NCBI RefSeq assembly: GCF_042453785.1
Contig: NC_091670.1
Location: 33,119,501-33,183,500 of the forward strand
Source: Malus domestica
Lineage: Eukaryota > Streptophyta > Magnoliopsida > Rosales > Rosaceae
Direction of reading: 5' to 3'
Length of the DNA: 64,000 bases
Under the pieces are notes generated by a model. It did not search any database and had not been told where the DNA came from. It saw only the letters and a program-made list of their open reading frames with translations. The translations under genes and the position numbers were made by a program. Below are positions 1 through 13,053 of the stretch, piece after piece (positions within the stretch are counted from its first letter, which is position 1; every line of letters starts with the position of its first letter).

Positions 1-369
1 GTTTGTTCTGGTCTCCAAGAATTTTGCTTTGTTTGGTTACTGGTTAATTTATGTGGTGTGAGTTTAGTTTTTCCTCTTCTGCCTATGTATGTATTATTCG
101 AAATGGACCGTTCAATTTGCTATATATAAATTAGTAATCGAAAAGCTCGAACAAGAGGTGACTCAGAAACAGTGGTGGTAGAGTGATGGAGTTGAGGAGT
201 TGGGAGTTTATGGGATTTACTTGAATTTTTGTATGATGTCCCTGGTATGTTAGATCATTAAGATTAACTGTCTGGTTGATTAATCACTAATTTGAAATAT
301 TTAAAATGTAACTTTTCTTTAATTCTTTTTCCTTTTGTATTTTCATTGGAGTGCAGATAAAAAAAAATT

Positions 370-850
370 CTTTTATCTTTTCAACCACAAACTTTCTGAT
401 GTCTTCTGAGAGTGGTCCAACTAGAGAATTGGATGACAAGTTTAGGTTTAATATATACTTGAGTTCCCACAAGGAAGATGGTATTTAGAAGTTAACAAAT
501 TGTACCCTATCGATAGACTTCTTAGAGATACTGCTACAGTACCCAAGCAAGAAGGAATAGAACCAGATAGACGATTACCACCCAAAAGTAAATCGGCTAG
601 GTTTTTTAGTTGACAGAGTTCATACGAGATATGTTCTCCCAGTCCGTTATCATTCAAATACAAACCTTGGAGATTTTGTAGCCTTTGTATTGAAGTTGGA
701 ATTGCTCTGCTCAACTGATTATTTCCTAGGCTTAAATCTATCAAGTTGCTGAAGTTACCAATATCAATGGGAATGTTACCCTTGGCTTTCACTCTCTCTC
801 TGCCTCTCAACTGGTTATTTCTCAGGTTCTGAAGGTTATGTATGTCTCTC
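370..850 (-). pseudogene. LRR receptor kinase fragment (partial, broken paralogue of the gene at 2695-6676)
   Basis: Minus-strand reading gives LRR units nearly identical to the central part of the intact receptor kinase (for example TSIQRLQNLQGLYLNDN and GGNRLSGSIPSC in both). It has no kinase, no signal peptide and several breaks: a one-base deletion near 490 shifts the frame, and homology stops near 375 just after the SEDI repeat. Between 473 and 550 it keeps one extra 24-residue LRR that the intact gene lacks. It lies downstream of, and in the same orientation as, the intact gene, so it is probably a truncated tandem duplicate. The upstream part (about 790-850) is a degraded LRR scrap reading HNLQNLRNNQLRG. 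Confidence 0.8.
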
Positions 851-864
851 TCTGCCTCTCTCAC

Positions 865-1434
865 GCAGTCTCTCTCTCGACTTTCACTCTCTCAGATTCG
901 TATCTCCCAATCCCAGCGGCCTCGATTTCTCTCTCGTCACCAACCACGGTACCACCATCATCTCCTGTCAACTCTTGACTCTCTTCCACCACATGCACTT
1001 GACAGTCCTGACTCCTGACCACCATCTACGTTCCAAATAAGGTATGCAGTTAGGGATTTAAGATTGAAATAAATTGGGGTTTTCTAGATTTAGGGATTTG
1101 GATTTGGTCAATTCTGGAATCAAATGTTAATTATAATTTGTTTAATTTTTGGCAATTTGAGTGCAAAATTAGGGTTTTTTTTTAATTTTTTTTATTTCAA
1201 GTGCTGACAGTAAGACCCTTTGTCAATTAGTAACCAATTAGTAACCACTCAGTGCTTGTTTTAGACCTGTCACCGAATACAAAATCACGGCTTTTAATTT
1301 TCATTTTGCAAGTCATCATAAGGAATAGATAATTCTAGAATTATAGTGTAAACTCTTGATTTTCATTTTCAAACTTGATTCTATTTCAGAATTCTGAAGA
1401 GTTTTCATTATGGTGTTGGGGATTTGTTAATTTT

Positions 1435-1488
<54 letters not shown>

Positions 1489-2694
1489 ATTTGGTTGGGA
1501 TTGCAGAGTGACTTGGGTTTCTTTGTATGCATGTCCCGGACCTCCAGGTCACATGGGGTACTCAGCAAGGTTCTACTTTTGCAAAGAAGATGGAGATGTT
1601 ACAGACTTACAATGATACTGCAATCCAAATAATCTGTTTTGAAAATCCAAATAATCTGTGAGTATGTTGTAGTAGTAGAATAACACTGTGGGGCTTAGCC
1701 TAGTACTTAAATTATTGACTTTGTTGCTTAGCCTAGTACTCTGTGAGTCTGTTATAGTAGTAGTGTAGTACTTTATTTAGTTTGTACTATTGGATAAAAA
1801 TGATAATTTGATTGAGTATATATCATATTATACAATTCCAATGTAGTCTAACATGATTCGATTTGCACCAGATATGGAGTGTTTCAAAGAAAAGGGTACA
1901 TTTGATCGGGAGAAATACCAATGAAGGATTTGACAGGGTAAGTTCTTCCTCTGCTCAAGAACAAAAGCAAATTACAGCAACCATTTATTTCTATTAGACA
2001 TATATTGGATATTTCAAATGTCTTATAACCAGAAACACATGGCTTCTGATAACGTTAGTTAAACACTTCTTCTTTTGCCCATTCTGTGTTGTGTGTTCAC
2101 GCGTCTGTTTTTCTCTTGCACGTTGGTTTACGGCAAATACATGCTAACTATTACCATTCCCAAGCCGATGCTGTAAGATCCTTTACATATTTCAGAATGA
2201 ATGATAAGATCTTTAGGGCTGAAAATTGGACTAACTTCATTCCTTTTGTTAAAAAGACGAGCACAAATTGGTGAAGCAGCCAAAAAACCTAACTTAAATA
2301 GTAAATTTATTGATCTAGAGTAGCAGCCTCACTGCCCTATAATTTTTTGTCAAGGGCATGTGTAGAAGTTTAGAAGTTTGTAACTTCCTGATATATTGAC
2401 TGAAATAACATTGTGCTCCCATGCCCTATATCTTGACCTAGAAGTGTAAATTTTTGAAACGGATTTGATTGGCCGTAAAAACTGAACGCTTTATACCACT
2501 AAAATATAGGAAGAATAACTGGAATTGCAATCTTGGTACTACTGGTCTCATTGCCTTGTCAAATACAGGTGCGGCAATTCAATTTTAGGAATATCGTCAT
2601 ATTTTCATATCCGTCACTATAAGAAAATAATGTAGTTTTTGAAGATTGAAAACAACAATAAGAAAATGGATCCGAAAATATAGAGAACAAAGAA
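865..2694. other. Intergenic stretch without a recognised gene
   Basis: AT-rich sequence with short low-complexity runs. The only clear structures are the CT microsatellite at 1436-1485 and a local duplication of a GTAGTAGTAG/CTTAGCCTAGTACT motif around 1665-1770. Short open frames here have no recognisable domain. Confidence 0.6.
1436..1485. repeat. (CT)25 microsatellite
   Basis: Uninterrupted CT dinucleotide run of 50 bases. Confidence 0.95.
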
Positions 2695-5600
2695 CTAAGA
2701 ATTCACTCCTCCAGAGTCCTTCAAATACTTGGTCTTGATTTTATTGAGTGTGACTGCGGCATCTTTCATGTTAATCCTCTCTTCCGGCAATGCTGCACAG
2801 CAAGCTAAAGCTAATCTCATAACGGATGATAAGCAATCCCTCCTGCTGACGAAATCACCATCTTCCTCCGTCCCAAGTATATCGGCATCCACAACTTCAT
2901 CTATAGCAGAATCAGGAAATAATGAATTTTCAATCCATTGCTTTAAATTCATTTCCCCAACAAACATCTCATCTGTTGGCTTCCTTTTTGTAAATGTCTC
3001 CATGAGTACAATACCAAAACTATACACATCCCCTTTCGTCGAAACAATTCCCCTCATCCCATACTCTGCAAAATTTGTATGTGAATTTAGTTATATATGA
3101 TAAAAATAAATTATAACTCATAATTAAGACAAACATTTACAAAGTTGAAAAATACATCACCTGGCGCCATATATCCAACTGTGGCTAGGGTTATGGTTTC
3201 CGTCATCGAATCACCACCGCCGATAAGTCTTGCAATGCCAAAATCAGCAACATGTGCAATCATATCATCATCTAGTAGTATATTGCTTGGTTTCACATCA
3301 CAATGAACGATAGGCATCGAGTAACCATGATGAAGATATTCTAGTGCCAGTGCAACATCTTTCATTATGTCCAACCTCTGCAGGATATTCATGGAACGGT
3401 TTGGAGAATACAACCACTTTTCGAGGCTTCCATTAGGCATCAATTGAAGTATCAGGGCTTTGAAATCGAGTTCATCGCAGCAGCTTATGATTTTAATAAG
3501 ATTCCGATGACGGATATTGCTTAGCATTTCACATTCCTTATCAAAACTCTTGAATGCCCCTTCTAGCTGTAAATTGAAAACCTTGACGGCGATATCTATC
3601 CCATCTGAAAGTGTTCCTTGGTATACTGAGCCAAAACCTCCCGTGCCTAGTAAGTTACTCTCATGAAGTCCATTTGTCGCTTTTACAAGTTCTTGGTGCG
3701 AAACTCTTCTCCAAGGAACTTGACGTAGCGAGGCAGTTTCTCGTACAACTTCGACATTCCTTTTCCTGCGTAGTATCAGAATCAATGCAGCGGCCACTAG
3801 GAGTATTACTAAAATGACCCCTGAGATGATATATTCAGCTTTCCTCCACTTTGGCTTAACTTTTGTTCCATATTTGCACATTGGAACATGGAGTCGGGAA
3901 GCACCGCAAAGCGCACCGTTTGATGCAAATGAATCAGCATAGAAGTTTTCGAAAGGCCCGCCTGTTGGAATTTCTCCTTGGAGTTTGTTGAATGACAAAT
4001 TCAGATGCTTGAGAGACAAGAGTGCTTCCAATGACTTTGGGATCTCTCCAGATAGATTGTTTTTGGACAAATCCAAGAATTCTAGGCTTAGTAGGGTTTT
4101 AAATGAACTGGGAATAAGGCCTTCTAAATTATTGCTTGCCAAGGAGAAATTAATCATATGGAGAAGACCCCCAATGCTACCGGGAATGTTTCCGGAGAAA
4201 TGGTTATTTGATAAATCCATATCCACCACCCCCTTCAACTTCCCGATATCTTCGGAGAGTTGTCCAACTAGAGAATTGGACGACAAGTTTAGGTACAATA
4301 TAAACTTTAGTTCCCACAAGCAGGAAGGAATAGAACCAGAGAGCCGATTACCACCCAAACGTAACTTGGCTAGGTTGTCTAGTTGACAGAGTTCATACGG
4401 GATATGTGCTTGCAGTTCGTTATCATTCAAATACAAACCTTGGAGATTTTGTAGCCTCTGTATTGAAGTTGGAATTGCTCCACTCAACTGATTGCTTTCC
4501 AACTTTAACGCTATCAAGCTGCTCAAGTTGCCAATATCAACGGGAATGTTACCCCTGATGTTGGAAAAGCTTAAATCAACATATAGGAGTGACATAGAGA
4601 GATTCGAAGCTGGAATCGTGGTGTTCAATGGATTATCTCCCAAGTGTAATCTTATCAAATTTCTAAGATTAAACAAGCAAGAGAGGGTGCTTGCTGCTTG
4701 TGGAGTTGAAACATCAATCGTCAAATTATTCGAGTACAAGAGAAGACACTCAAGGTTTTTCAAGGAACAAAGCGTGCTAGGAAGAAACCCGGTAAATGAG
4801 TTTACACTCATGTCTAGCTCCCAGAGCTTGGAAGCATTGGAGAGGTTAGGGAGTAGCCCGACCACGAGGTTATTTCTGGCTACACGAAGGATTTCTAGGT
4901 TTGGAACGTTAAGACCTATGTTTGCTGGGAGGCCACCTGATAGCTGATTAAAAGAAAGCGATATTTCTCTTATCATGGAGTTATTGAAGAGTTTGGATGG
5001 GATGATGCCATTGAGATTATTAAAACCTAGCGACAAAGCCTCTAACTGTGGAAGATCACCAATCTCTTCCGGTATTGTACCTGTCATAATTTCAGCACAT
5101 TTATGTCCACTTTAGAACTTCAGTTTAACTAAAAACTAAAAACGAAATGATTATCAAACAGTCCCAAATTAGTTACCTGTTAAATTATTTTCTTCAAGAA
5201 GAATCGTGGTTAAGTAGGTCAAATTGCCAAGACTTTTGGGTATGCTTCCGCGGAAATTGTTTGACGCTAATGAGAATATACGAAGCTCTTTGCATTGCCA
5301 CAGTTTGGAGGGAATTAGACCGTCAAGCTTGTTTTGAGTCAAATAGAATTGTCGAATACTTGAAAGATGGTCACACATATTGTCCGGAAGACTACCACTC
5401 ATGTTGTTTCCTTGTAGATTGAAAGCAGTCAAAGAAGATATGTTGAGGACAGGCACAAAAGCAGAGCCTTTTAGGGCATTGTCCTGCACAAACAACTCCT
5501 CCAGCCGACCTAAACTGCCTATCTCGTTCGGAAGTTCTATAAAATCAATCCGTGTATATTGTTAAAATCATGTATACATATACAGGAGCAGCTTCTTAGT

Positions 5601-6676
5601 GGGAATCCTGTTGTACCGTAGCAAAAGTGGGATACATTCTAAGGACCATGTACTCACTATATAGGACCTTTTTTTTACTCTAGAATACGAGGGTCTTACA
5701 CGGTAGATATACGATCCTACAATAGTCCTCTCATCTCATTTTTTGCTGAAGTTGAACAAGATCCCAGCTAAGAAGAGGCTATATATATATATGTATGTAT
5801 GTATGTATGAATGTATGTATGTATGTAACAATAAGTCATGTAGTATACCTTCGAACTTGTTGTCGTCAAGGTATATGCCCTTCACCATTGTTAAGTTGCC
5901 TATTTCTCTGGGTATGCTACCTGTTAAATATGTGCATCCATTCCAACAAAAAAGAAAGAAAAAAAAAGAGATGATTGTTATACATCTTATATAATGAAAT
6001 CATGAAGCAAACCACGATGTTAAAATGAAACAAAGACGTTAAAATGTAATCATGAAGCAATCAACATTAATTTATATTCCTAGGTGGTTGGTAATGGTGG
6101 TACGTACGTACCTGATAGTTGGTTCCTGCTCAGATTAATTATTTCGAGTGCAGATAAGTTGAAGATAGCAGCGGGTATGGAACCAGAGAAGTCATTACCG
6201 TACAATTTGATGGTTTGAAGTTTAGGAAAGGACCCAAACCACGAAGGAATGGTTCCCATAAAGTTGTTGTTTCCAAAGTTAATCGCCTTCAACCGGCGCA
6301 AACAAGACAGTTCTTGCGGTAGGGGACCATGAAAGCTATTATTCATAAGGCCTAACTCAACGAGAGATGAGAGGTTGCCTAGATGCGGAGCAATAACCCC
6401 AGCAAGACCCATGTGCGAGAGATTTAAGGCCGTGACTCTGTGGTGGCGAGCACCGCAGGTAATGCCAACCCAGTTGCAAATGTCGGAATTGGAGGCAGAG
6501 GACCAGTTGGCGGTCAAGATGTTTTGAGGGTCACGAGTGATGTGAGCTTTGAGAGCAAGAAGCGCGGACTGATCTGTGCTAAAATTGGTATGAGCTATTG
6601 CTAATGCACCTGCAGTTAAGTAATTAGCCATAATCATCATATAGATATAACACAAGCGGTGTATCATCGACAACAT
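2695..6676 (-). CDS. LRR receptor-like serine/threonine kinase, non-RD, EFR/FLS2/XA21-like (subfamily XII)
   Basis: Five exons can be joined with GT-AG introns and consistent phase 1: 6676-6112, 5920-5849, 5536-5177, 5080-3161 and 3065-2695, giving 1095 residues without a stop. In order: a hydrophobic N-terminus (about 1-28), an LRRNT with the DICNWVGITC cysteine pair, roughly twenty 24-residue LRRs (exon 2 is exactly one repeat, 72 bp; exon 3 is exactly five), a transmembrane segment near 749-770, and a kinase with GTGGFGSV (811-818), lysine 832 in IAVKVF, HCDVKPSN (catalytic Asp 927), DFG (945-947) and APE (971-973). The arginine before the catalytic Asp is Cys, so it is a non-RD kinase, the class known for pattern-recognition receptors. 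The likely role is plasma-membrane perception of a peptide or microbial ligand; the ligand cannot be inferred. The ATG at 6676 is the first in frame before the hydrophobic segment. One LRR appears to have been lost relative to the paralogue at 370-850. Confidence 0.93.
5780..5827. repeat. (AT)n/(GTAT)n microsatellite in intron 2 of the receptor kinase
   Basis: A short AT run passes into about ten GTAT-type units, inside the intron between exons 2 and 3. Confidence 0.85.
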
Positions 6677-6746
6677 TTTTGATAGTACGAAACGACTTCT
6701 CTCCTTAATTGTAGTACTTTTCGTCTTTCAGTTTAAATTTATAATC

Positions 6747-7094
6747 GGTGTTACCAAGACTAGTCAAACGAAGACTAGTCGAACGAAGACGTGTCATGTG
6801 GATTTTTTCACATATCAAGCACACACCATTCATTTTTTTATTATAGCTTTCAGGTGGCGTACGCCGTAGGTAACACCTACAAATCGCAACTTGGAAGTGA
6901 GCAACCAGTGGTAAGGATGTTTTGGTCTGTGGTGGTGATATTTGGTAATTGGTGCTGCCAGCCGACGAGTTCTGTCCATTTTGTGGGCACAGCTGGAGAT
7001 GCCCAAATGTGGAATTTTAGTCTTCAGTTCACCATCAAAACAAACAACACCATAAATTTCAAGATTGATATTTAATGATGACATACATTTTGAT
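6747..7094. repeat. Dispersed repeat R1, copy 1 (upstream of the receptor kinase)
   Basis: About 340 bp nearly identical to 62345-62677 in the same orientation. Both begin GGTGTTACCAAGACTAGTC and end GATGACATACATTTTGAT. Copy 1 carries an extra AAGACTAGTCAAACG unit in tandem at its start. Sequence immediately outside differs between copies. No terminal inverted repeats or target duplications were found, so the class is unclear. It starts about 70 bp upstream of the receptor kinase ATG and could contribute to its promoter. Confidence 0.85.
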
Positions 7095-9237
7095 GGTGGA
7101 AAAAACTCCAGCCGCCACAGGCATGAAACAGACATGCATCAAAAGACTTTTAGGTGGAAAAAATATGCATTGGCTGAAATGGAGATAATTAGTATTTAAA
7201 ATGTTAAATTTTTTTCTTTTTGGCTCACTAATTAGATGCAAAAGTGAGATTGTATGAACAATTTTACACCCATAAACATGAACTACACAAAATCACAACT
7301 GATCTAACAATGAGAAAGTATATAAGACAATACACTATCAATAGGCTAAAACACTCTTTTAATTGATCTAACAATAGCCTAATAGGATTAACTAAACCAT
7401 TAGAGACTACAACAATTAGAAAGTCCGAAGATTGAAGTTCTAGTTGAATATCTTTGAACCCCTAGGTGTTGGACACATTTTCAGTAAATTTGTTCAGGAA
7501 AATATAGAAACTCATGATGCAATTCCATCGTCTGGGATAGCACATATTTACCTGGAATCCAACCTTAAGCTAACATTTTTCATAAGTTTATTCTTTTTGT
7601 TAACTACAATGGAATTTATAAAACAATTTTAGAAAAACTCGAGTCTAGATAATGGATTATTGTTCTAGTTTAAAAAATTTTGACTTGTGTTCTAAGCAAC
7701 ATAATGTATTCACATTTCAATTGTCAAGGGCATCGCAATAATCCTCGACTGAAGATATTAAAAATCAGAACTTCTTCTCCAAGTTTTCATTTAGTTTATT
7801 TCACTTGTCCATAAAATTCAAAGAAGATTAAATAAAGACAATAGCATGCCAAAGATTAAAATCCCTCATTTCAAACTCTGCTAATGCACATCTCTGCTTG
7901 GTTTTCTTCTCCAGAGACCAGACTAAGCGAGGAGTCAAGTTCTCCAGTGCACCATCAATCTCCCGTTCGAGCAACCATCACCACCTCACTCGCCACTCCG
8001 GCGAGGCACCACCTTGCCACCACCCTCATGTCTCACTCCCTCTCTACCACTCTCCCTATTTCCCTCACCTCTTTCTCTCGATACTATGCTCGCTGGGCGA
8101 ACTACGCCATCACGAAACCATCACCATTAATCTCGCCACCTAGGCAAGTTTTACCATCCCCGAACCCACCCACTGCAAACTGCTTTCATGCCTTCTAATT
8201 TCAATTCTTGCATTTCTTGTATGGTATCCATGTCTTGCGCATTCAAGTACTTATATACCAACTGAGAATAACAATATAAATCCCACACCCACCTCTTTTC
8301 CCCACTTGAAAAAATCACCTAAAACCCACATTAACCACCATAGTTTAAGAATCCAAACATGGCTCCAAATTTCAATCTAATTAATTAAATTACGGAGGAT
8401 TCTACCTACCTCATGAAAACAAATATGTTCAGTTAAAGAAATTCCCTAATCACTGCAGTGCATCTTAAACTACTTCTTAACTATGTTAGCCATACCAAAC
8501 TAATAAAAAATCCATGTTTCAATAGATTCTTATTAATTCCAAGTCCAAGTATTTCAGCATCTAGATTATAGAAAAATCATAACAAAACAAAACTCAATCT
8601 TGGTGCTAAAGCACACTTCGTTAACCTCACCTTCATCAAGTCCATGACTCCTGCCATGAGATCTTTCTCTTAATCAAGTCAATGAATCCTGCCATGAGAT
8701 CTACCTGTACAACTAATTGTGAATGTCTACATAGATATTTTGGTTAAAATTTTACCACATTCTTGTCGATAAAAAATAGTTATTGGTAATTTTCCCACAT
8801 GTTAGGTAGTTTAAAACCGTCCCAAAAAGTAATATACATGTACAACTAATTGTGAATGTAAAAATCATATTCTACAAAGATAGGTAGTTTATATTGTAAG
8901 CCAAATTGATAGGTAGGATAACAAATATATAGTCTTCACAAATTGCAAAAGCCATATGACATATAAGTAGATAATGGAAAAAAGAAGAATATGAGTAAAC
9001 TAAAAGGTCGAAGGCATCATTTTATTACATTGATAAAAAAAAAGAAAAAAAAAGCATGTGTTCATATATTTGAAAAAAAATATTCAAATGGCAACGGAGA
9101 TGTATGTCAAATAAGGGCGTTGCAAGTTTTCCGGTTGTGACGTGTAGCATCACCACACCTACTGCTCTTGTTGGGGCGTGTTTCTTCCCCAATAGATTTT
9201 AGTCTTTTAACTTTTGGTCTACTTGGGGGCCTCTTTG
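7095..9237. other. Gene-free AT-rich stretch
   Basis: No supported gene. Near 8630-8840 there are two small duplications (a CTGCCATGAGATCT block and a TGTACAACTAATTGTGAATG block). A C-rich open frame at 7884-8198 has no recognisable domain and is not called. Confidence 0.5.
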
Positions 9238-9708
9238 TCAATGGTGTCTGAACTCCTTGACACCACCTGGAAATTCTTGACCAATATGGTTAATGTAGTT
9301 TCTCCACGCATGGGACAAATATGTCTTCCCATGAGGAGTGGCAAATTTCCCTAAATTTGCACGATCATCTGAGGGTTTTATGCCTTCATATGTAAAAATA
9401 TGTTTATCATGTGGGGAAGAAATAGGATCAAGTTGCTCAACTGGTTCAACCATGGAAACACTGACAGGAATAGATGCTATGTTTTCAGCACAACATGAAA
9501 TTTTCATTACACTCACATCCATGTCAGATTGCAGCAAACAAGATTGGTGTTCTCCTAGAGAGTACGTTAACTCCATGACTTCAGGACTTAATCCCACAAA
9601 TCGGGAACAGATTTGTTCAGCAATGTCCTTGAACTTAGTATGATTAAATACTGGAATTAAAAGGGTCTTGCTCTCAAAAGTGCACATCGCAATGATAGCT
9701 CCTTCCAT
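9238..9708 (-). pseudogene. MuDR-like (MULE) transposase N-terminal fragment
   Basis: From the ATG at 9708 the minus strand reads MEGAIIAMCTFESKTLLIPV and then ICSRFVGLSPEVMELTYSLG, the PB1-like start usual for plant MuDR transposases; it ends with HIGQEFPGGVKEFRHH, the segment before the DNA-binding region. The DDE catalytic core, zinc finger and SWIM motif are missing, so this is a truncated remnant of about 157 residues against the several hundred expected. Neighbouring sequence is a mosaic of small local duplications and one captured receptor-kinase exon. Confidence 0.6.
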
Positions 9709-9889
9709 AACTAAACAATTATAAAACACAGGAAAAAAACATAAATGTAATAGGTTGAAAAAAGATATAACTATGAAAGTCATGAATAACTATTTAAGGA
9801 TTCTGCAATATATATATATATAACTAGTTATCCTTCCATAACTAAACAATTATATAACTATTTAAATCTATCTCGTCTGCCAAATCCAG

Positions 9890-10735
9890 GATTACAACCC
9901 GGCAAACGTTATACATTCTTCCAAGGATATAAATCCAGAATTTAAAGAAACCAGTTTGCAGATCTAATCCCATGAGATCTGTTCATGTTGAAAGGTTAAC
10001 ATATTGAAATATTTATTCCCTGAGAATCGAGAGGACAAGTGAACAACTAGAGGTAGGACAAAAGTTGAATTTGCATTTATAACAGGTTTACGACAAGGGC
10101 CGGCATTAAACCCCTTTTGAGTTTTAGCATATTGATGAACTGTCAAATTCCATCATATTCATGCATGCATGATTTGATGATGAAATTATTTTACAACTGG
10201 GATTAAATTTAAGTTAGAATTCTAAATGGAAACATTAGAGGCTAAGGATTTGAGTGAACTAAATGTAAATTAGTAATTCTAAGAATAAGATTTCCGATCC
10301 TCTGCAGTGTTCAACCATGCAGCTGACTTTCGTTGATAAGTTAAATCTTTAATGATTCAGCATACTGATAGATGCGACCAGTGTAAAATCCCTTATGAAA
10401 ATTCTTATTGTAGCAAGTAGAAATATGAATAACCTGCGACTTTTCTAAATATAAAAAATAACCTATATGGTATTGTCTGTACCTTGTTCCCTGGTTGTCC
10501 TGCTTTCGAAACAGCCTTTCCACCAAAGAATGCCCAAAATCAAGAAAATGAGGAATAATGCTGAAACAACTCCAATCGCAATGAATTTCTTTCTTTTGCT
10601 ATCATCAGGCGGCTCCAAATCTAGAATAAGTGACAAGGACAGTGACAATAAATAAGAGAACAATAAATCCAGGATTACAACCCCGCAAACGTTATACATT
10701 CTTCCAAAGATATAACTATGAAAGTCATGAATATA
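9890..10735. repeat. Local direct duplication bracketing the captured receptor-kinase exon
   Basis: A block of about 50 bp (AAATCCAGGATTACAACC through TTCTTCCAA) occurs at about 9890-9940 and again at about 10664-10715. The following ATAACTATGAAAGTCATGAA occurs at about 10707-10730 and also at 9766-9785, and CCTTCCATAACTAAACAATT occurs at 9701 and 9832. The order of these pieces differs between copies. Confidence 0.7.
10483..10620 (-). pseudogene. Isolated transmembrane exon of an LRR receptor kinase (RFK1/At1g53430-like)
   Basis: One 138-bp exon bounded by an AG acceptor (plus-strand CT at 10621) and a GTACAG donor. It encodes DLEPPDDSKRKKFIAIGVV followed by a hydrophobic helix ending LGILWWKGCFE, which matches the membrane-spanning exon of LRR-VIII receptor kinases. 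No LRR, malectin-like or kinase exon lies nearby, so it is a single captured or left-over exon. Nearby copies of an AAATCCAGGATTACAACC block at 9894 and 10667 bracket it, which suggests local duplication or transposon-mediated capture. Confidence 0.6.
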
Positions 10736-10762
10736 TGGATTACGGGAAATTAAAGAGTACAA

Positions 10763-12211
10763 TTTTCAAAGAGGCATAACATCAAACACCTTCTGTGCAT
10801 TGGTTTTTATGAATAAAAAGAGAAAGAAGCATATCAATGAGAGATGATAGAAAGGGATTAGGGGGATTAGGATAAAGTCTTCATGTAAAAATTCGCACAG
10901 CAAACAACAATAAAGGAGAAAACAATTATAATATATATGACTTGAAAATTAAATGGCATTCAATTTGCTGTGTTTTAGTCCTTTGATAGACGGAGAAGGT
11001 TGAGTATCACCAAACCACGAAGGAAAAACACGATCATAAAATTGTAACTGGAGAATTGGTCTCCTGAAGAAATCTGCACCTATAAAACTCATCTAATTTG
11101 TATAGAAAGTTAAAAGTGATTAAGCCTTCCTTAAAAATAGATTGATAACAAATTCAAATTCAAAAATTGTTATCAAGAAATTGAGGAGAAAGATGAAGGA
11201 AACTTCTGAACAATGAATTTGAATGCCGATAAAAATTTAAAACGTGGGAAATATATGGAGAACGTGCAAAAGCTATAGGAGGATAAAATAGTAATAACAA
11301 TGCAAAAAAAATCATCCTAATCAGAAAAATTGCTGACATGGAATCCTAGTCATTGGAGCTAAATCAAAAGTAACTAAAAATTGGACTAATCCTAATGTTG
11401 GACTATAAAATTGGACCTATTTCAAGTTTCCCTAGTTTTTATCATTTTTCATTAAATTTTAGACCCTTTACATTAAATAAAGTTAGTAGATGATTTTTTG
11501 TTAAAATAAATTTAGTCTAAACCCTTTTTTCACTAAAGCTCTCATAAATAATACACTTGCAAACGTGGTCGGTTAATTATCAAGAGGTGATATTCGCATT
11601 CACTTTTCTCTCCCACATGCTTAACTTCACAACGATGTTGCAAAAATCTCTTTTTCATAACGTCAAATATTCAGCGGCTGTCTTTGCGTTTCTGTTTGGT
11701 CATGTAAAGGTACAAATCTATATTAGAAAGGAGAAGGAAAAAAAAGAACTCCGTGGTACACAAATGAAACCGCATTATTTTACAATAATTCCTAATGAAA
11801 AGTTGTTTAGTTTCGTTGACCATTAAACTTGTAACAAACATAACTCAGACAAATTCTATTTAGTCAGACGTCCCACTTAAAGTGCAGAGTCGAACAAATG
11901 CAGGCAGTTATGGAAGCTCTCATGGCAACCAACAAAAGACCAGAGAACCGTTTGAGACCAAAATTTTCGCAGCTCAGCAAGACTCTGTTGGAGTTTTGAA
12001 TGGAAAAAACCATGAGTTTATTTTAATCTGCACTCGTGGATTTTTTTTTTTCTTTTTTGCAGATTTCAAATTATAAGTCTTACACAAGTAGATTTAGCGT
12101 ATTGAATTAAGTATAGATTAAAAGAGTTTGGTATGGATTAGGATGCAGCCCATAATTAGAGCAATTAAGATAAGGGCTCGGGGACCTTGGGTTCTCAGAA
12201 TTAATCCAATC

Positions 12212-12277
<66 letters not shown>

Positions 12278-13048
12278 TATATATTCAGATAACTATGAGT
12301 TTGAATTCAAATCAAACGTTACAACTGAAATGATCAGTTATTAATCAAAAAACACAACGGTGAAAGGCAGTTGTTCATTCTCGTCCAAAATGCGTGAACA
12401 AGTCCATAAATTTACCAACCCGTTCCATTCAGATTATCAATTTTTTAGGCAACCCAGTTTTCATGTAACATTAATATTTTGGAGAGAAACACTCAGTATG
12501 TTTGATACAATCAAAGCCCTAGTGCAAGGACTTTGATTGTGATAGTTGAATCCTGGTGATAGAAGCCTACAAGAACTACTGCAAAAGTGTAGAGGCCAAA
12601 TTTCTGTCTTGCAAGCCTCTACCATCCATCTGTTAGTAAATTCTTACTCATTTAATATTTTTCATTTTCATTTGCATTATCCTTATTATTATCAGTGGTT
12701 TGTAATTTGTAATACTGTTATCAATAAATCATATTTTCTGTTTTGTTTCCAACAGACTCTTTCAAAACCTGGTAGCAGTTTGGCAGGCTTGATCCTTGTT
12801 ACTCATGCTAAATTGGTGATATTGGGTGCAGAAAGGACGACGGAATAGTTCCCAATTCCCCGAGAAAGCAGTCACCAGCAGGAATGAGAAAAGCTGAAAA
12901 GACATAACCATCAAAACGATTTCTTCTCATAAGAAACTAGACCATGAACTCCACCTTCTACTTGTGCTGCTGCTGTTCTTATCTGCACAGTAAAATACAT
13001 TGTCAACTAATTGAGAAACCATATTAGTTCTTGATACGATCGACCGTC
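10763..13048. other. Intergenic stretch, no gene recognised
   Basis: AT-rich. It contains a compound microsatellite at about 12209-12285. Weak open frames at 11557-11826 and 12546-12848 (plus) have no recognised domain. A short frame near 11890-12000 reads VEQMQAVMEALMATNKRPEN and may be a retrotransposon gag scrap. Confidence 0.5.
12209..12285. repeat. Compound microsatellite (TG)n(TACA)n(TA)n
   Basis: A run of TG dinucleotides followed by CATA tetramers and then TA dinucleotides. Confidence 0.9.
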
Positions 13049-13053
13049 ATAAC

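Noticed and set aside
1375..1632. Open frame through the CT microsatellite
   Set aside because: Its length comes from the dinucleotide run, which is open in several frames.
2729..3100. Plus-strand open frame
   Set aside because: Antisense shadow of the kinase exon.
6747..6880. Small MITE bounded by GGTGTTACC and GGTAACACC
   Set aside because: Homology between the two R1 copies extends well beyond the second arm, so these are not element ends.
7884..8198. Open frame of 104 residues rich in Ser, Thr and Pro
   Set aside because: No recognised domain, low-complexity composition, overlapping open frames in other phases, no splice or promoter context.
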